From: Pseudomonadota bacterium
Lineage (GTDB): Bacteria > Pseudomonadota > Alphaproteobacteria > Sphingomonadales > Sphingomonadaceae
Assembly (NCBI GenBank): GCA_023424095.1
Contig: JAFAEG010000092.1
Location: 1 to 37,751 of the forward strand
Direction of reading: 5' to 3'
DNA length: 37,751 bases
In this document: positions 24,830 through 32,091 of the stretch, in pieces
Layout: every line of letters begins with the position of its first letter
How positions within the stretch are numbered: position 1 is the stretch's first letter
Position numbers and translations under genes: made by a program
Notes under the pieces: model-generated
The model's database searches: none
Seen by the model: only the letters and a program-made list of their open reading frames with translations
Told to the model about the DNA's origin: nothing

Positions 24830-24912
24830 GCCGTCCTCCCTTCGACTATATTCGACAAAGGTGGAGCGCAGAATGGGACGTTTGTAAAGCTGCGAGGCCT
24901 TGGCCGGGTCAG

Positions 24913-26325
24913 CTACATGATCGTTGCCGCAACCCGGCCGCGCCGGCCCGCGAACAGCGCATAGAGGGCGATTCCGACGATGTTCCAGGCCGCGAACCAC
25001 AGCTGCGTCTGTTGCGGCAGGCTGAAGAACAGATAGGCGCAGCCGCCGATCGCCACCGGCCCGACCAGCCATGCGGCAGGGGTGCGATAGCCCCGCGGCG
25101 CATCCGAAGCGCGGCGGCGCATGATCAGCATGCAGGCCGCCACCGCGCTAAACGCGACGAGTGTTCCGGCATTGGCCAGTGCGACAATCTCGTCGAGCGG
25201 CAAGAAGGCCGCGATGACGCTGACGATCACCGCCGTGAACAGCGTGGTGCGCACCGGCGTGCCCTTTTTCGATACCCTCGCGAGACCGGAAGGCAGCAGC
25301 CCGTCGCGCGCCATCACGAAGAAGATCCGGCTCTGGCCATAGAAGAAGGCCAGGATCACCGTCGGCAAGGCGATCACCGCCGCGAGTGCGAGGAAGTGGG
25401 CGGCGCCCGGCTGCCCCAGTTCGCGCAGGATCAGGGCCAAAGGTTCAGGGCTGTTGGCGAAGCTGGTGAACGGCGCGGCGCCCAGCGCAACGGCGGCGAT
25501 GACGGTGTAGATCAAAGCACAGCCTACCATCGAGCCGATGATGCCGATCGCCAGATCACGCTTCGGGTTTCGGGTTTCCTCGGCCGCTGTGGCGATCGCG
25601 TCGAAGCCGTAAAAGGCCGAGAAGATGATCGCCGCGGCCGCCATGATGCCCCGCTCGGTACCATCCGCGCCCATCGTCTTGGCGAATCCGAACGGGCTGA
25701 ACGGCTGCAGATTGCCGGCATCGAAATGCGGCAGCGCGACGATCACGAAAACGAGCAGGGCCGTCAGCTTCAGCAGGACGAGAAGGAGATTCACGAGCGC
25801 GCTCTTGCGCATTCCGAAGATCAGCATCGCGGCGACCAAAGCGATGATGAACACGGCCGGCAAATTGACGATGCCGCCGGCATGGGGGCCCTGCATCAAC
25901 GCCATCGGGATACCGAGCGACGCATTGAGCAAAGGCGCGACATAGCCGGACCAGCCCACCGCCACGGCGCTGACCACCAAACTATATTCTAGGATCAGGC
26001 TCCAGCCGATCACCCAGGCGACCAGTTCGCCGACCACGACATAGGTGTAGGTATAGGCGCTGCCGGACGCCGGAATCATCGTCGCCATTTCGGCATAAGC
26101 CAGCGCCGCGCAGGCGCAGACCAGGCCGGCGATGACGAAGGAGACGAGCACGGCCGGGCCGGCCTTGTCCGCGCCGACCCCGATCAGGGTGAGAATGCCG
26201 GTGCCGACAATGGCGCCGACGCCGAGCGCGACGAGATGTGGCCAGCCCATCGAGCGGGCCAGGGCGGGGCCCGAACCATGCCCGCCTTCGGGATCGAGCG
26301 ACTTTCGCGCGTTCCAGTTTTTCAC
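24913..26325 (-). CDS. APC-superfamily amino-acid permease (CAT-like)
   Basis: 470 aa from a GTG start with GGAGG six bases upstream. Helix 1 carries the APC signature GVGAIVGTGIL; YAEMATMIPASGSAYTYTY follows in helix 3, and AFYGFDAIATAAEETRNPKR in helices 6-7, the hallmark of cationic amino-acid transporter-like permeases. Twelve membrane helices are expected. A 32-aa hydrophobic ORF lies 29 nt upstream on the same strand, and an Lrp-type regulator is divergent, suggesting amino-acid-responsive control. Confidence 0.92.
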   Translation of the reverse strand: MKNWNARKSLDPEGGHGSGPALARSMGWPHLVALGVGAIVGTGILTLIGVGADKAGPAVLVSFVIAGLVCACAALAYAEMATMIPASGSAYTYTYVVVGELVAWVIGWSLILEYSLVVSAVAVGWSGYVAPLLNASLGIPMALMQGPHAGGIVNLPAVFIIALVAAMLIFGMRKSALVNLLLVLLKLTALLVFVIVALPHFDAGNLQPFSPFGFAKTMGADGTERGIMAAAAIIFSAFYGFDAIATAAEETRNPKRDLAIGIIGSMVGCALIYTVIAAVALGAAPFTSFANSPEPLALILRELGQPGAAHFLALAAVIALPTVILAFFYGQSRIFFVMARDGLLPSGLARVSKKGTPVRTTLFTAVIVSVIAAFLPLDEIVALANAGTLVAFSAVAACMLIMRRRASDAPRGYRTPAAWLVGPVAIGGCAYLFFSLPQQTQLWFAAWNIVGIALYALFAGRRGRVAATIM

Positions 26326-26354
26326 CGAACCTCCTCGCCCCCAGTCGGGAGGCC

Positions 26355-26453
26355 TCAGCCCGCGATCAATGCAGCGGCGATGATCGTGGCGGGCAGCCCG
26401 CCCAACAGAAAGCCAGTAAACAGGGCGAAACTCGTCTTCTCACTCGCAGCCAT
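26355..26453 (-). CDS. 32-aa membrane microprotein upstream of the permease
   Basis: ATG at 26453 preceded by GGAGG (26464-26460) with a six-base spacer, stop TGA at 26357-26355. The peptide begins MAASEKTSFALF and continues with a hydrophobic helix (about residues 9-31, Gly/Leu/Ala/Ile-rich, with one Pro at 21). It lies 29 nt before the permease start, which has its own GGAGG, so the pair are probably co-transcribed. It could be an accessory subunit of the transporter or an unrelated small membrane protein. It is shorter than usual gene-finder limits. Confidence 0.7.
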   Translation of the reverse strand: MAASEKTSFALFTGFLLGGLPATIIAAALIAG

Positions 26454-26554
26454 GACGTGCCTCCAGGGGGTGCGTGCAGCCGGCACAGTTGCAGGCGCCC
26501 CTCGATTCCTAGCGTGCAGGCCGCCGCAGGTGGCGCTGAAGAGCTTGACCATCG

Positions 26555-26569
26555 CCGCAGATTCTGCGG
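26555..26569. promoter_or_regulatory. Lrp-like operator upstream of the Lrp/AsnC gene
   Basis: CCGCAGATTCTGCGG is a perfect 6-3-6 inverted repeat centred on ATT. It matches the E. coli Lrp consensus YAGHAWATTWTDCTR at 11 of 15 positions and ends 12 bases before the regulator's ATG, in the 128-bp region shared with the divergent microprotein/permease pair. Autoregulation and permease control are inferred. Confidence 0.6.
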
Positions 26570-26581
26570 TTTGCGGAGGCC

Positions 26582-27061
26582 ATGAGCGCAAGAGATCAGC
26601 TTGACCGGATCGACCTGAAAATCCTGGCGGTGCTCCAGGCCGAGGGACGACTCACCAATCAGGCCCTGGCGTCGCGCGTCGCGCTCTCGCCCAGCGCCTG
26701 CCTCGCGCGCACCCGCCGGCTCGAGCAAAACGGCGTCATCCAGGGTTATCATGCCAGGCTGGATCCGTTCCGCCTGGACATTGGCCTGGTGCTGTTCGTG
26801 GAGGTGACGCTGGAAGGCCGCCTGCCGGACGAGCGCGCCCGCTTCGAAGCAGCAATCGCCACGGCTCCGCAGGTGGTCGAGGCGTCGCACGTCAGCGGCG
26901 ATGTCGATTATCTGCTGAAGATCGTTGTCGCGGACATGCCGGAATGGACGCGACTGAAGGATGCATGGTCCGGCGACACGCTCGGCGTCCGCCGGATCAC
27001 CACCCATGTGTTGATGAGCAAACCGAAGATTTTCGTGGGTTACCCGGTGCCCAAGCGTTGA
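26582..27061 (+). CDS. Lrp/AsnC-family transcriptional regulator
   Basis: 159 aa. N-terminal helix-turn-helix (DRIDLKILAVLQAEGRLTNQ, then ALASRVALSPSACLARTRRLE) and C-terminal RAM ligand domain (about 70-155; VVEASHVSGDVDYLLKIVV). GGAGG lies very close to the ATG (two-base spacer). Proteins of this type sense amino acids and often control the divergent transporter gene, which here is the permease. The exact effector is unknown. Confidence 0.92.
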   Translation: MSARDQLDRIDLKILAVLQAEGRLTNQALASRVALSPSACLARTRRLEQNGVIQGYHARLDPFRLDIGLVLFVEVTLEGRLPDERARFEAAIATAPQVVEASHVSGDVDYLLKIVVADMPEWTRLKDAWSGDTLGVRRITTHVLMSKPKIFVGYPVPKR

Positions 27062-27074
27062 GCCGGAACGGCTC
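27060..27074. terminator. Small hairpin at the end of the Lrp gene, facing the tRNA
   Basis: GAGCCG-GAA-CGGCTC is a perfect 6-bp stem with a 3-nt loop starting at the Lrp stop codon. No T-tract follows on either strand. It could terminate both the regulator (plus) and tRNA-Arg (minus) transcripts, but weakly. Confidence 0.35.
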
Positions 27075-27097
27075 GCGCAAGCACTCAATTGGGGAAA

Positions 27098-27174
27098 TGG
27101 CGCGCCCGGAACGATTCGAACGTCCGACCCTCAGATTCGTAGTCTGATGCTCTATCCAGCTGAGCTACGGGCGC
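27098..27174 (-). tRNA. tRNA-Arg (anticodon ACG)
   Basis: 77 nt including an encoded CCA (minus strand, 27174 to 27098). Acceptor GCGCCCG pairs with CGGGCGC; D arm GCTCAGCTGGATAGAGC; anticodon stem TCAGA/TCTGA with loop CTACGAA, so anticodon ACG (A34 normally edited to inosine); T arm with TTCGAAT. One G-U wobble in the T stem. It reads CGN arginine codons. No repeat of its 3' end and no integrase is seen nearby. Confidence 0.97.
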
Positions 27175-27259
27175 GTTGGAGGGCTGCACATAGGGGGATG
27201 ATTCCAAGGGCGCAAGGGCATGTTGCCGCCTTGTGCACCTTTCCCTAGGACCAATCACG

Positions 27260-27757
27260 ATGATCGCGCGCAACTGCCTCCTTTCGCTCCCGCTTTTGGC
27301 CGTCGCCGGCTGTGCGACCGGGGGCGAATTCCCCTCCCTGCAGCCGCGCGCGGTCGAACAATTGTCGTTCGAGGAGCCAGTAAGGGTCGATCCCCCGGTC
27401 GCCGTCGATCCGGCCTTGCGCGCCCGCGCCAATGCGCTGGTCGCTGAGGCGCGCGGCGGAAACCAGGCGTTCGAAACGGCTTATGGCGAGGCGCTGCCCC
27501 GCGTGCGCGGCGCGGGCGCGGCGGGAAGCGATTCCTGGGTGCAGGCGCAGGAAGCCATTTCGCGGATCGAGGCGGCGCGGGCGATCAGTTCGAGCGCGCT
27601 GGCCGACTTCGACGTCTGGCTGACGGAAATTTCCGCTGTGCCGGTCAACGCCGAATTGTGGGCCGAGATCGGCCAGGACCGCGCAGCGATCGCCGCGCTG
27701 ACCGAAGCGCAGACGCGGCGATTGAACGCACTGCGGGCGAGCGTCAGCCAGCCTTGA
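27260..27757 (+). CDS. Predicted lipoprotein, unknown function
   Basis: 165 aa from the ATG at 27260. The signal peptide ends in the lipobox LLAVAGC. The mature protein is mostly helical and Ala/Glu/Arg-rich (LRARANALVAEARGGN, WVQAQEAISRIEAARAI), suggesting a coiled-coil or helical periplasmic domain. No family recognised. Its last 14 bases overlap the end of the convergent carbonic-anhydrase gene, so neither stop can be followed by its own terminator. Confidence 0.75.
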   Translation: MIARNCLLSLPLLAVAGCATGGEFPSLQPRAVEQLSFEEPVRVDPPVAVDPALRARANALVAEARGGNQAFETAYGEALPRVRGAGAAGSDSWVQAQEAISRIEAARAISSSALADFDVWLTEISAVPVNAELWAEIGQDRAAIAALTEAQTRRLNALRASVSQP

Positions 27758-28295
27758 GCGCGGCGGCGTGAGCGCGCGCCAACTGCACATAGTGAACCAC
27801 GCCCGCGCGCATGCCGACCAGATCGGCCTCGCTGAGGTCGCGGACATATTTGGCCGGCCGCCCCGCCCACAATTGGCCCGAGGGGATGGTCTTGCCCGGA
27901 GTCAGCATCGCGCCGGCGGCGAGCATCGCGTCGCTTTCGATCCGACAACCGTCCATCACGATCGAGCCGAGCCCGACAAAGGCGCGATCCTCCAACACGC
28001 AGCCGTGCACCATCGCCAGATGGCCGATCAGCACATCCTCGCCGATCAGGGTCGGGTGACCGTCCGGATTGCCCGGCCGTGGCGAATCGCAATGGAGGAC
28101 GCTGCCGTCCTGGATGTTGGTGCGCGCGCCGATGCGGATCCGGTTCACGTCGCCGCGGAGCACGCAATTGTACCAGATGCTCGAATCCGCGCCCAATTCG
28201 ATGTCGCCGATCAGCCGCGCGCCGGGCGCGACGAAAGCGGTCGGATCGATGCGCGGCATCTTGCCGCCGAAACCTACGAGTTGAGCGCCGTCCAT
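27744..28295 (-). CDS. Gamma-class carbonic anhydrase-like protein
   Basis: 183 aa from the ATG at 28295. Left-handed beta-helix hexapeptide repeats throughout (DSSIWYNCVLRGDVNRI, IGARTNIQDGSVLHCD). The three metal His of gamma carbonic anhydrases are present: His68, His92 and His97 (VLHCD, IGHLAMVHGC). These proteins (YrdA/PaaY-like) bind Zn or Fe; hydratase activity varies among members. It overlaps the GNAT gene by 22 nt. Confidence 0.92.
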   Translation of the reverse strand: MDGAQLVGFGGKMPRIDPTAFVAPGARLIGDIELGADSSIWYNCVLRGDVNRIRIGARTNIQDGSVLHCDSPRPGNPDGHPTLIGEDVLIGHLAMVHGCVLEDRAFVGLGSIVMDGCRIESDAMLAAGAMLTPGKTIPSGQLWAGRPAKYVRDLSEADLVGMRAGVVHYVQLARAHAAALKAG

Positions 28296-28822
28296 TCTTC
28301 TTTCCCGATCCTGTAGACAATCACCGGGCCTTCCGCCCAATCCGGGCCGACATAGTCGAGGTCGGGCCGCCGCGTCATGCCGAGCCGCTCCATCAGACCC
28401 CAGCTCGGCCTGTTGCCGTCAACGGTCAGTGCGACGACCTGCTCCGCCTGCGTGCGCGTGAAGGCAAAAGCGAGCGAGGCGGAAGCGGCCTCCTTGGCGA
28501 AACCTTGCCCCCAGACATCCTCGCGCAGGCGCCAGCCGATTTCGTGCACGCCCTCGATTTTCGTGCCCGGATCGTCGGCCAGCTTGATCCCGCAAAAGCC
28601 CAGCAGTTCGCCATCTGCCTTCCGCTCGACTGCCCAGAAGGTGAAGCCGCGCTCGGCTTCCCAGCGGGGCAATCGGGACAACAGCATCTCGCGCACATGC
28701 GCCGGATCGCGCACGCCGCCGAGCCATTGCATCACCTCCGGCGTGTTGGTGTGGCGCAGGAACGGCTCGACGTCGCTCTCGGTCCAGGAGCGAAGCCGCA
28801 GCAGCCCGGTCTCGAGGCTCAT
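28274..28822 (-). CDS. GNAT N-acetyltransferase (RimJ/RimL type)
   Basis: 182 aa. Start MSLETGLLRLRSWTESDVEPF is typical of RimJ/RimL-like GNATs (first part TGLLRLRSW, then acceptor loop); the acetyl-CoA site region reads EIGWRLREDVWGQGFAKEA and is followed by ALTVDGNRPSWGLMERLGM. The target, probably an N-terminal amine or a small molecule, is not known. ATGA overlap with the preceding gene and 22-nt overlap with the next. Confidence 0.9.
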   Translation of the reverse strand: MSLETGLLRLRSWTESDVEPFLRHTNTPEVMQWLGGVRDPAHVREMLLSRLPRWEAERGFTFWAVERKADGELLGFCGIKLADDPGTKIEGVHEIGWRLREDVWGQGFAKEAASASLAFAFTRTQAEQVVALTVDGNRPSWGLMERLGMTRRPDLDYVGPDWAEGPVIVYRIGKEEWTALNS

Positions 28823-31044
28823 TGCCAGGGCATGCGGATCGGCCGCAGGATCGGGAGGATCGAGGCGTAATCGTCGCTCCAGCCGGCGAAGCTCTCATCC
28901 CGCTGCAAAGCCTCCCACTCCACATCCTCGCCGGACATCGCGACCAGCCGGTCGATCGTCTGAGGATTGCGGGACAGCGCGATCCATACCGAGACGGTGG
29001 AGTTCAGCACCCGCTCGCGCGCCGTGGGCTGGTAATCGAGCAAGGCAGCGCGCCAGCCGCCGCTTTCCGCCAGATCGGCGATCACCGGCCGCAGATCGAG
29101 ATAGCGGTTGGAGATGTGGAACAGGACGATGCCGTCATGCTGCACGGTGCTGCCGTAGGCGGCCAGCGCTTCGCGGGTGAGCAAATGCATCGGCACCGCA
29201 TCGGACGAGAAGGCATCGACGGCGAGGATATCCATCGAGTTTTCCGGCTGCTCCGCGACGCGGATGCGGGCGTCGCCCAGCACGATCTCGGCATCCGGCG
29301 CGCAACGCGACAGGAAGCTGAACTTGCTTCGGGCGATATCGACCATGACGGGGTCGATCTCGAAGATTTTCCAGGTTTGGCCCGGCTGCTTGTAGCAAGC
29401 GAGCGTCCCGGTCCCGAGCCCGACCACGCCGATCCGCGCGTTGGGGCCGAACAGTTCCGGCGCGTGGGTCATCGCATAGCCGACGCCGGAGCGGCGGGCA
29501 TAATAACTGGTCGGCTCGGTCTCCGAGCCCGGAACCCTATTCTGGACGCCGTGCATGGTGGTGCCGTGCATCAACTGCGTCTCCACCGGCTGACCGTCGC
29601 GGTCAGCGAAGGTCGTCACCTGATAGATGCCGAAATAGGAACGGGTGCGCGCACCGCCGACCGATTCCTGCAACACCGACCAGCCGCCATAGCTCAGCAT
29701 CAGGGCGGCGAGGCTGAGCGCGAAGGGCAGCCGCCGGCCGACGCAGGCCAGCACGAGAAGCGAGATCACGATGATCCCCGCGACCGACGCATAGCCAAAG
29801 GCATAACGCTCGACGGCGAAGGAGATGAGCAAGGCCACGACCGGCAGGATCAGAGTCAAGGCGCGGACAAGATGCCGCGGCCAGGGGACCAGAGCGGTCT
29901 GCGGCACGAGCAAGGCGGCGGCGAGAATGAGCAATGGATGCTCATAGGCCCAGTCGAACACCAACGGCGCGATGATCGCGCAGAACAAACCGCCGATCAT
30001 CCCGCCGAACGACATTGCGAGGTAGAATTTGGTGAGGTGGCCTACGGCGGGCCGCGAGCGGAACATTGCGGTGTGCAGCGCGACCGCCACGGCGAAGAGC
30101 AGCAACAGGCCGAGCGTGGCGGCGAAGAAGGGATTGCCGGACGCGCGGGCGAAGGCGAGGCCACCCGCGATCAGAATGATCAAAGGCGCGAGCAAGGTGA
30201 TGAAGTCCGCCGCGCCTCTTCGTGAGGCGAAGGCGACGACGAAGCTCAGCAGATAAAGGCCGAGCGGCAGCACCCACAGCAAGGGAATGGCGACGATGTC
30301 GGTGGTGAGATGGGTCGTCGTCGACAGCATCAGGCCGGAGGGGATCGCGGCCAAAGCGATCCAGTGCAGCACCTGGCGGGTGGTGGGCGGCGGCGCGGTC
30401 TCTTCCGGCAACTTTTCGACCGCATGGCCCGGCACGGTCACCGCGCAGCCGATCACGAGCAAAACGAGGACGGCGTAGATGCCCGTCCACAGCCAGCTCT
30501 GCTCCTGCAGAGTCATCATCGGCTCGACGAGCAGAGGATAGGAGATCAGCCCCGCGAAACTGCCGAGATTGGAGGCCGCATAGAGCGGGTATGGATCGCC
30601 GCGGCTCGTCTCCAGCGCATACCAGCGCTGCATCAATGGCGCCTGGGCGGAGACGATGAAGAAGAGCGGGCCGATCGAGGCGATCAGGAACCACGGCACC
30701 CACAGGGCCGGGCTCGAATCGACCGGTGGCACCCATTGCTGCAGGCCGATCGGCAGCATCAAAGCGGCAAGACCGAACAGCACCACATGGACGCCGACCT
30801 GATGCCGCGGGCGGAGGCGGGCCAGATAATGGGCGTAGGCGTAACCGGCGAGCAGCAGGAACTGGTAAACCAGCATCGCGCTGTTCCACACCGCCGGCGC
30901 GCCGCCGATCCTCGGCAAGGCCATGCGCGCGATCATCGGCTGGGTCAGAAACAGCAGGAAGGACCCGACCACGATCGTGGTGAGGAACAGGGGCTTGGCG
31001 AAGCGCTCATTGCTCTTCGCGCCCAATGCGGTTGCGTCCGTCAC
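28819..31044 (-). CDS. Fused membrane / spermidine-synthase-like protein
   Basis: 741 aa from a GTG at 31044, GGGGGA upstream. The first ~470 residues are hydrophobic with perhaps twelve or more helices, starting PLFLTTIVVGSFLLFLTQPM. The C-terminal ~250 residues carry a SpeE-like Rossmann domain: VGLGTGTLACY, FEIDPVMVDIARSKF, ILAVDAFSSDAVPMHL. Classical spermidine synthase has acidic residues in the aminopropyl site that are not obvious here, so polyamine synthesis is uncertain. This fusion is widespread in proteobacteria but poorly characterised. It lies 28 nt after hemB. Confidence 0.88.
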   Translation of the reverse strand: MTDATALGAKSNERFAKPLFLTTIVVGSFLLFLTQPMIARMALPRIGGAPAVWNSAMLVYQFLLLAGYAYAHYLARLRPRHQVGVHVVLFGLAALMLPIGLQQWVPPVDSSPALWVPWFLIASIGPLFFIVSAQAPLMQRWYALETSRGDPYPLYAASNLGSFAGLISYPLLVEPMMTLQEQSWLWTGIYAVLVLLVIGCAVTVPGHAVEKLPEETAPPPTTRQVLHWIALAAIPSGLMLSTTTHLTTDIVAIPLLWVLPLGLYLLSFVVAFASRRGAADFITLLAPLIILIAGGLAFARASGNPFFAATLGLLLLFAVAVALHTAMFRSRPAVGHLTKFYLAMSFGGMIGGLFCAIIAPLVFDWAYEHPLLILAAALLVPQTALVPWPRHLVRALTLILPVVALLISFAVERYAFGYASVAGIIVISLLVLACVGRRLPFALSLAALMLSYGGWSVLQESVGGARTRSYFGIYQVTTFADRDGQPVETQLMHGTTMHGVQNRVPGSETEPTSYYARRSGVGYAMTHAPELFGPNARIGVVGLGTGTLACYKQPGQTWKIFEIDPVMVDIARSKFSFLSRCAPDAEIVLGDARIRVAEQPENSMDILAVDAFSSDAVPMHLLTREALAAYGSTVQHDGIVLFHISNRYLDLRPVIADLAESGGWRAALLDYQPTARERVLNSTVSVWIALSRNPQTIDRLVAMSGEDVEWEALQRDESFAGWSDDYASILPILRPIRMPWQ

Positions 31045-31072
31045 GTCGCTTATTCCCCCAGATCCCCGCCCG

Positions 31073-32056
31073 TCAGCCGAGCAGCCGCGCCGCCACCGGC
31101 GCGTGATAAGTCAAAACACCGGAGCAGCCGGCCCGCTTGAAGGCGGTCAGCGTCTCCAGAACCAATGCGTCGCGATCCCCTGCCCCGGCCGCGGCGGCGG
31201 CCTCGATCATCGCATATTCGCCGCTCACCTGATAGGCGAAGACCGGCATGCCGAACCGCTCGCGCACGCGCCAGATGATGTCGAGATAGGCCAGGCCCGG
31301 CTTCACCATGACGTGATCGGCGCCCTCGGCAATATCCAGCGCCACTTCGCGCAGCGCCTCGGAGCCGTTGCGCGGGTCCATCTGATAGGTCTTCTTGTCG
31401 CCTTTCAGCAGGCCGCGGCTGCCGACGGCGTCGCGGAACGGGCCGTAAAAGGCGCTCGCATATTTGGCGGCATAGGCCATCAATTGGACGTTGCAGTGCC
31501 CGGCTTGCTCGAGCGCCGTGCGGATCGCGCCGATCCGGCCATCCATCATGTCGGACGGGGCGACGATATCGGCGCCGGCTTCGGCCTGCACCACGGCCTG
31601 CTCGGTGAGGAGCGCGACCGTATCGTCATTCAGAACGTAGCCGCTGCCGTCGACCAGCCCGTCATGGCCGTGCGCGGTGTAGGGATCGAGCGCGACATCG
31701 GTCAGCACGCCGACTTCCGGGGCCGCGTCCTTCGCCGCCTTGACCGCGCGGCAGATGAGATTGTCGCGGTTCAGCGCCTCGCGGCCGTCATCGGTGCGCA
31801 GCCCCGGCGGCGTGTTCGGAAACAGAGCGATGCACGGAATGCCGAGGTCGCGCGCTTCGCGGGCCCGCGCCGCAATCCCCGCCATCGACCAGCGCGATAC
31901 GCCAGGCAAAGCGGCGATCGGCTCTTCCGCGTCGCCATCGGCGATGAAGAGCGGCCAGATCAGATCGGCGGGCGACAGGCTGGTCTCCGCGACCAGCGAG
32001 CGGCTCCAGGGGGCGACGCGCGTTCGGCGCATGCGAATGTGCGGAAAAGAGGACAT
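31073..32056 (-). CDS. hemB: Delta-aminolevulinic acid dehydratase (porphobilinogen synthase)
   Basis: 327 aa. It joins two 5-aminolevulinate molecules to porphobilinogen in heme synthesis. The catalytic lysines are Lys198 (MAYAAKYAS) and Lys252 (HVMVKPGLA). The zinc-binding cysteines of the DVCLCEYTDHGHCG type are replaced (Ala122, Asp124, Asp132 in TDVALDPYTAHGHDG), so this is the Zn-independent, Mg/K-dependent class common in alphaproteobacteria. The start at 32056 lacks a clear ribosome-binding site. It lies 35 nt after the MATE gene. Confidence 0.96.
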   Translation of the reverse strand: MSSFPHIRMRRTRVAPWSRSLVAETSLSPADLIWPLFIADGDAEEPIAALPGVSRWSMAGIAARAREARDLGIPCIALFPNTPPGLRTDDGREALNRDNLICRAVKAAKDAAPEVGVLTDVALDPYTAHGHDGLVDGSGYVLNDDTVALLTEQAVVQAEAGADIVAPSDMMDGRIGAIRTALEQAGHCNVQLMAYAAKYASAFYGPFRDAVGSRGLLKGDKKTYQMDPRNGSEALREVALDIAEGADHVMVKPGLAYLDIIWRVRERFGMPVFAYQVSGEYAMIEAAAAAGAGDRDALVLETLTAFKRAGCSGVLTYHAPVAARLLG

Positions 32057-32091
32057 GGTGTGTCAGCGGCTTAGCGCAGTGCCCGGCGCGG

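Noticed and set aside
24830..24912. A third microprotein in the gap between the permease and the YPPQG protein
   Set aside because: I see no frame of useful length with a ribosome-binding site; the 83 bases look like a promoter and trailer region.
27098..27174. tRNA-Arg as a phage or island attachment site
   Set aside because: No integrase, no second copy of the tRNA 3' end and no composition break appear nearby.
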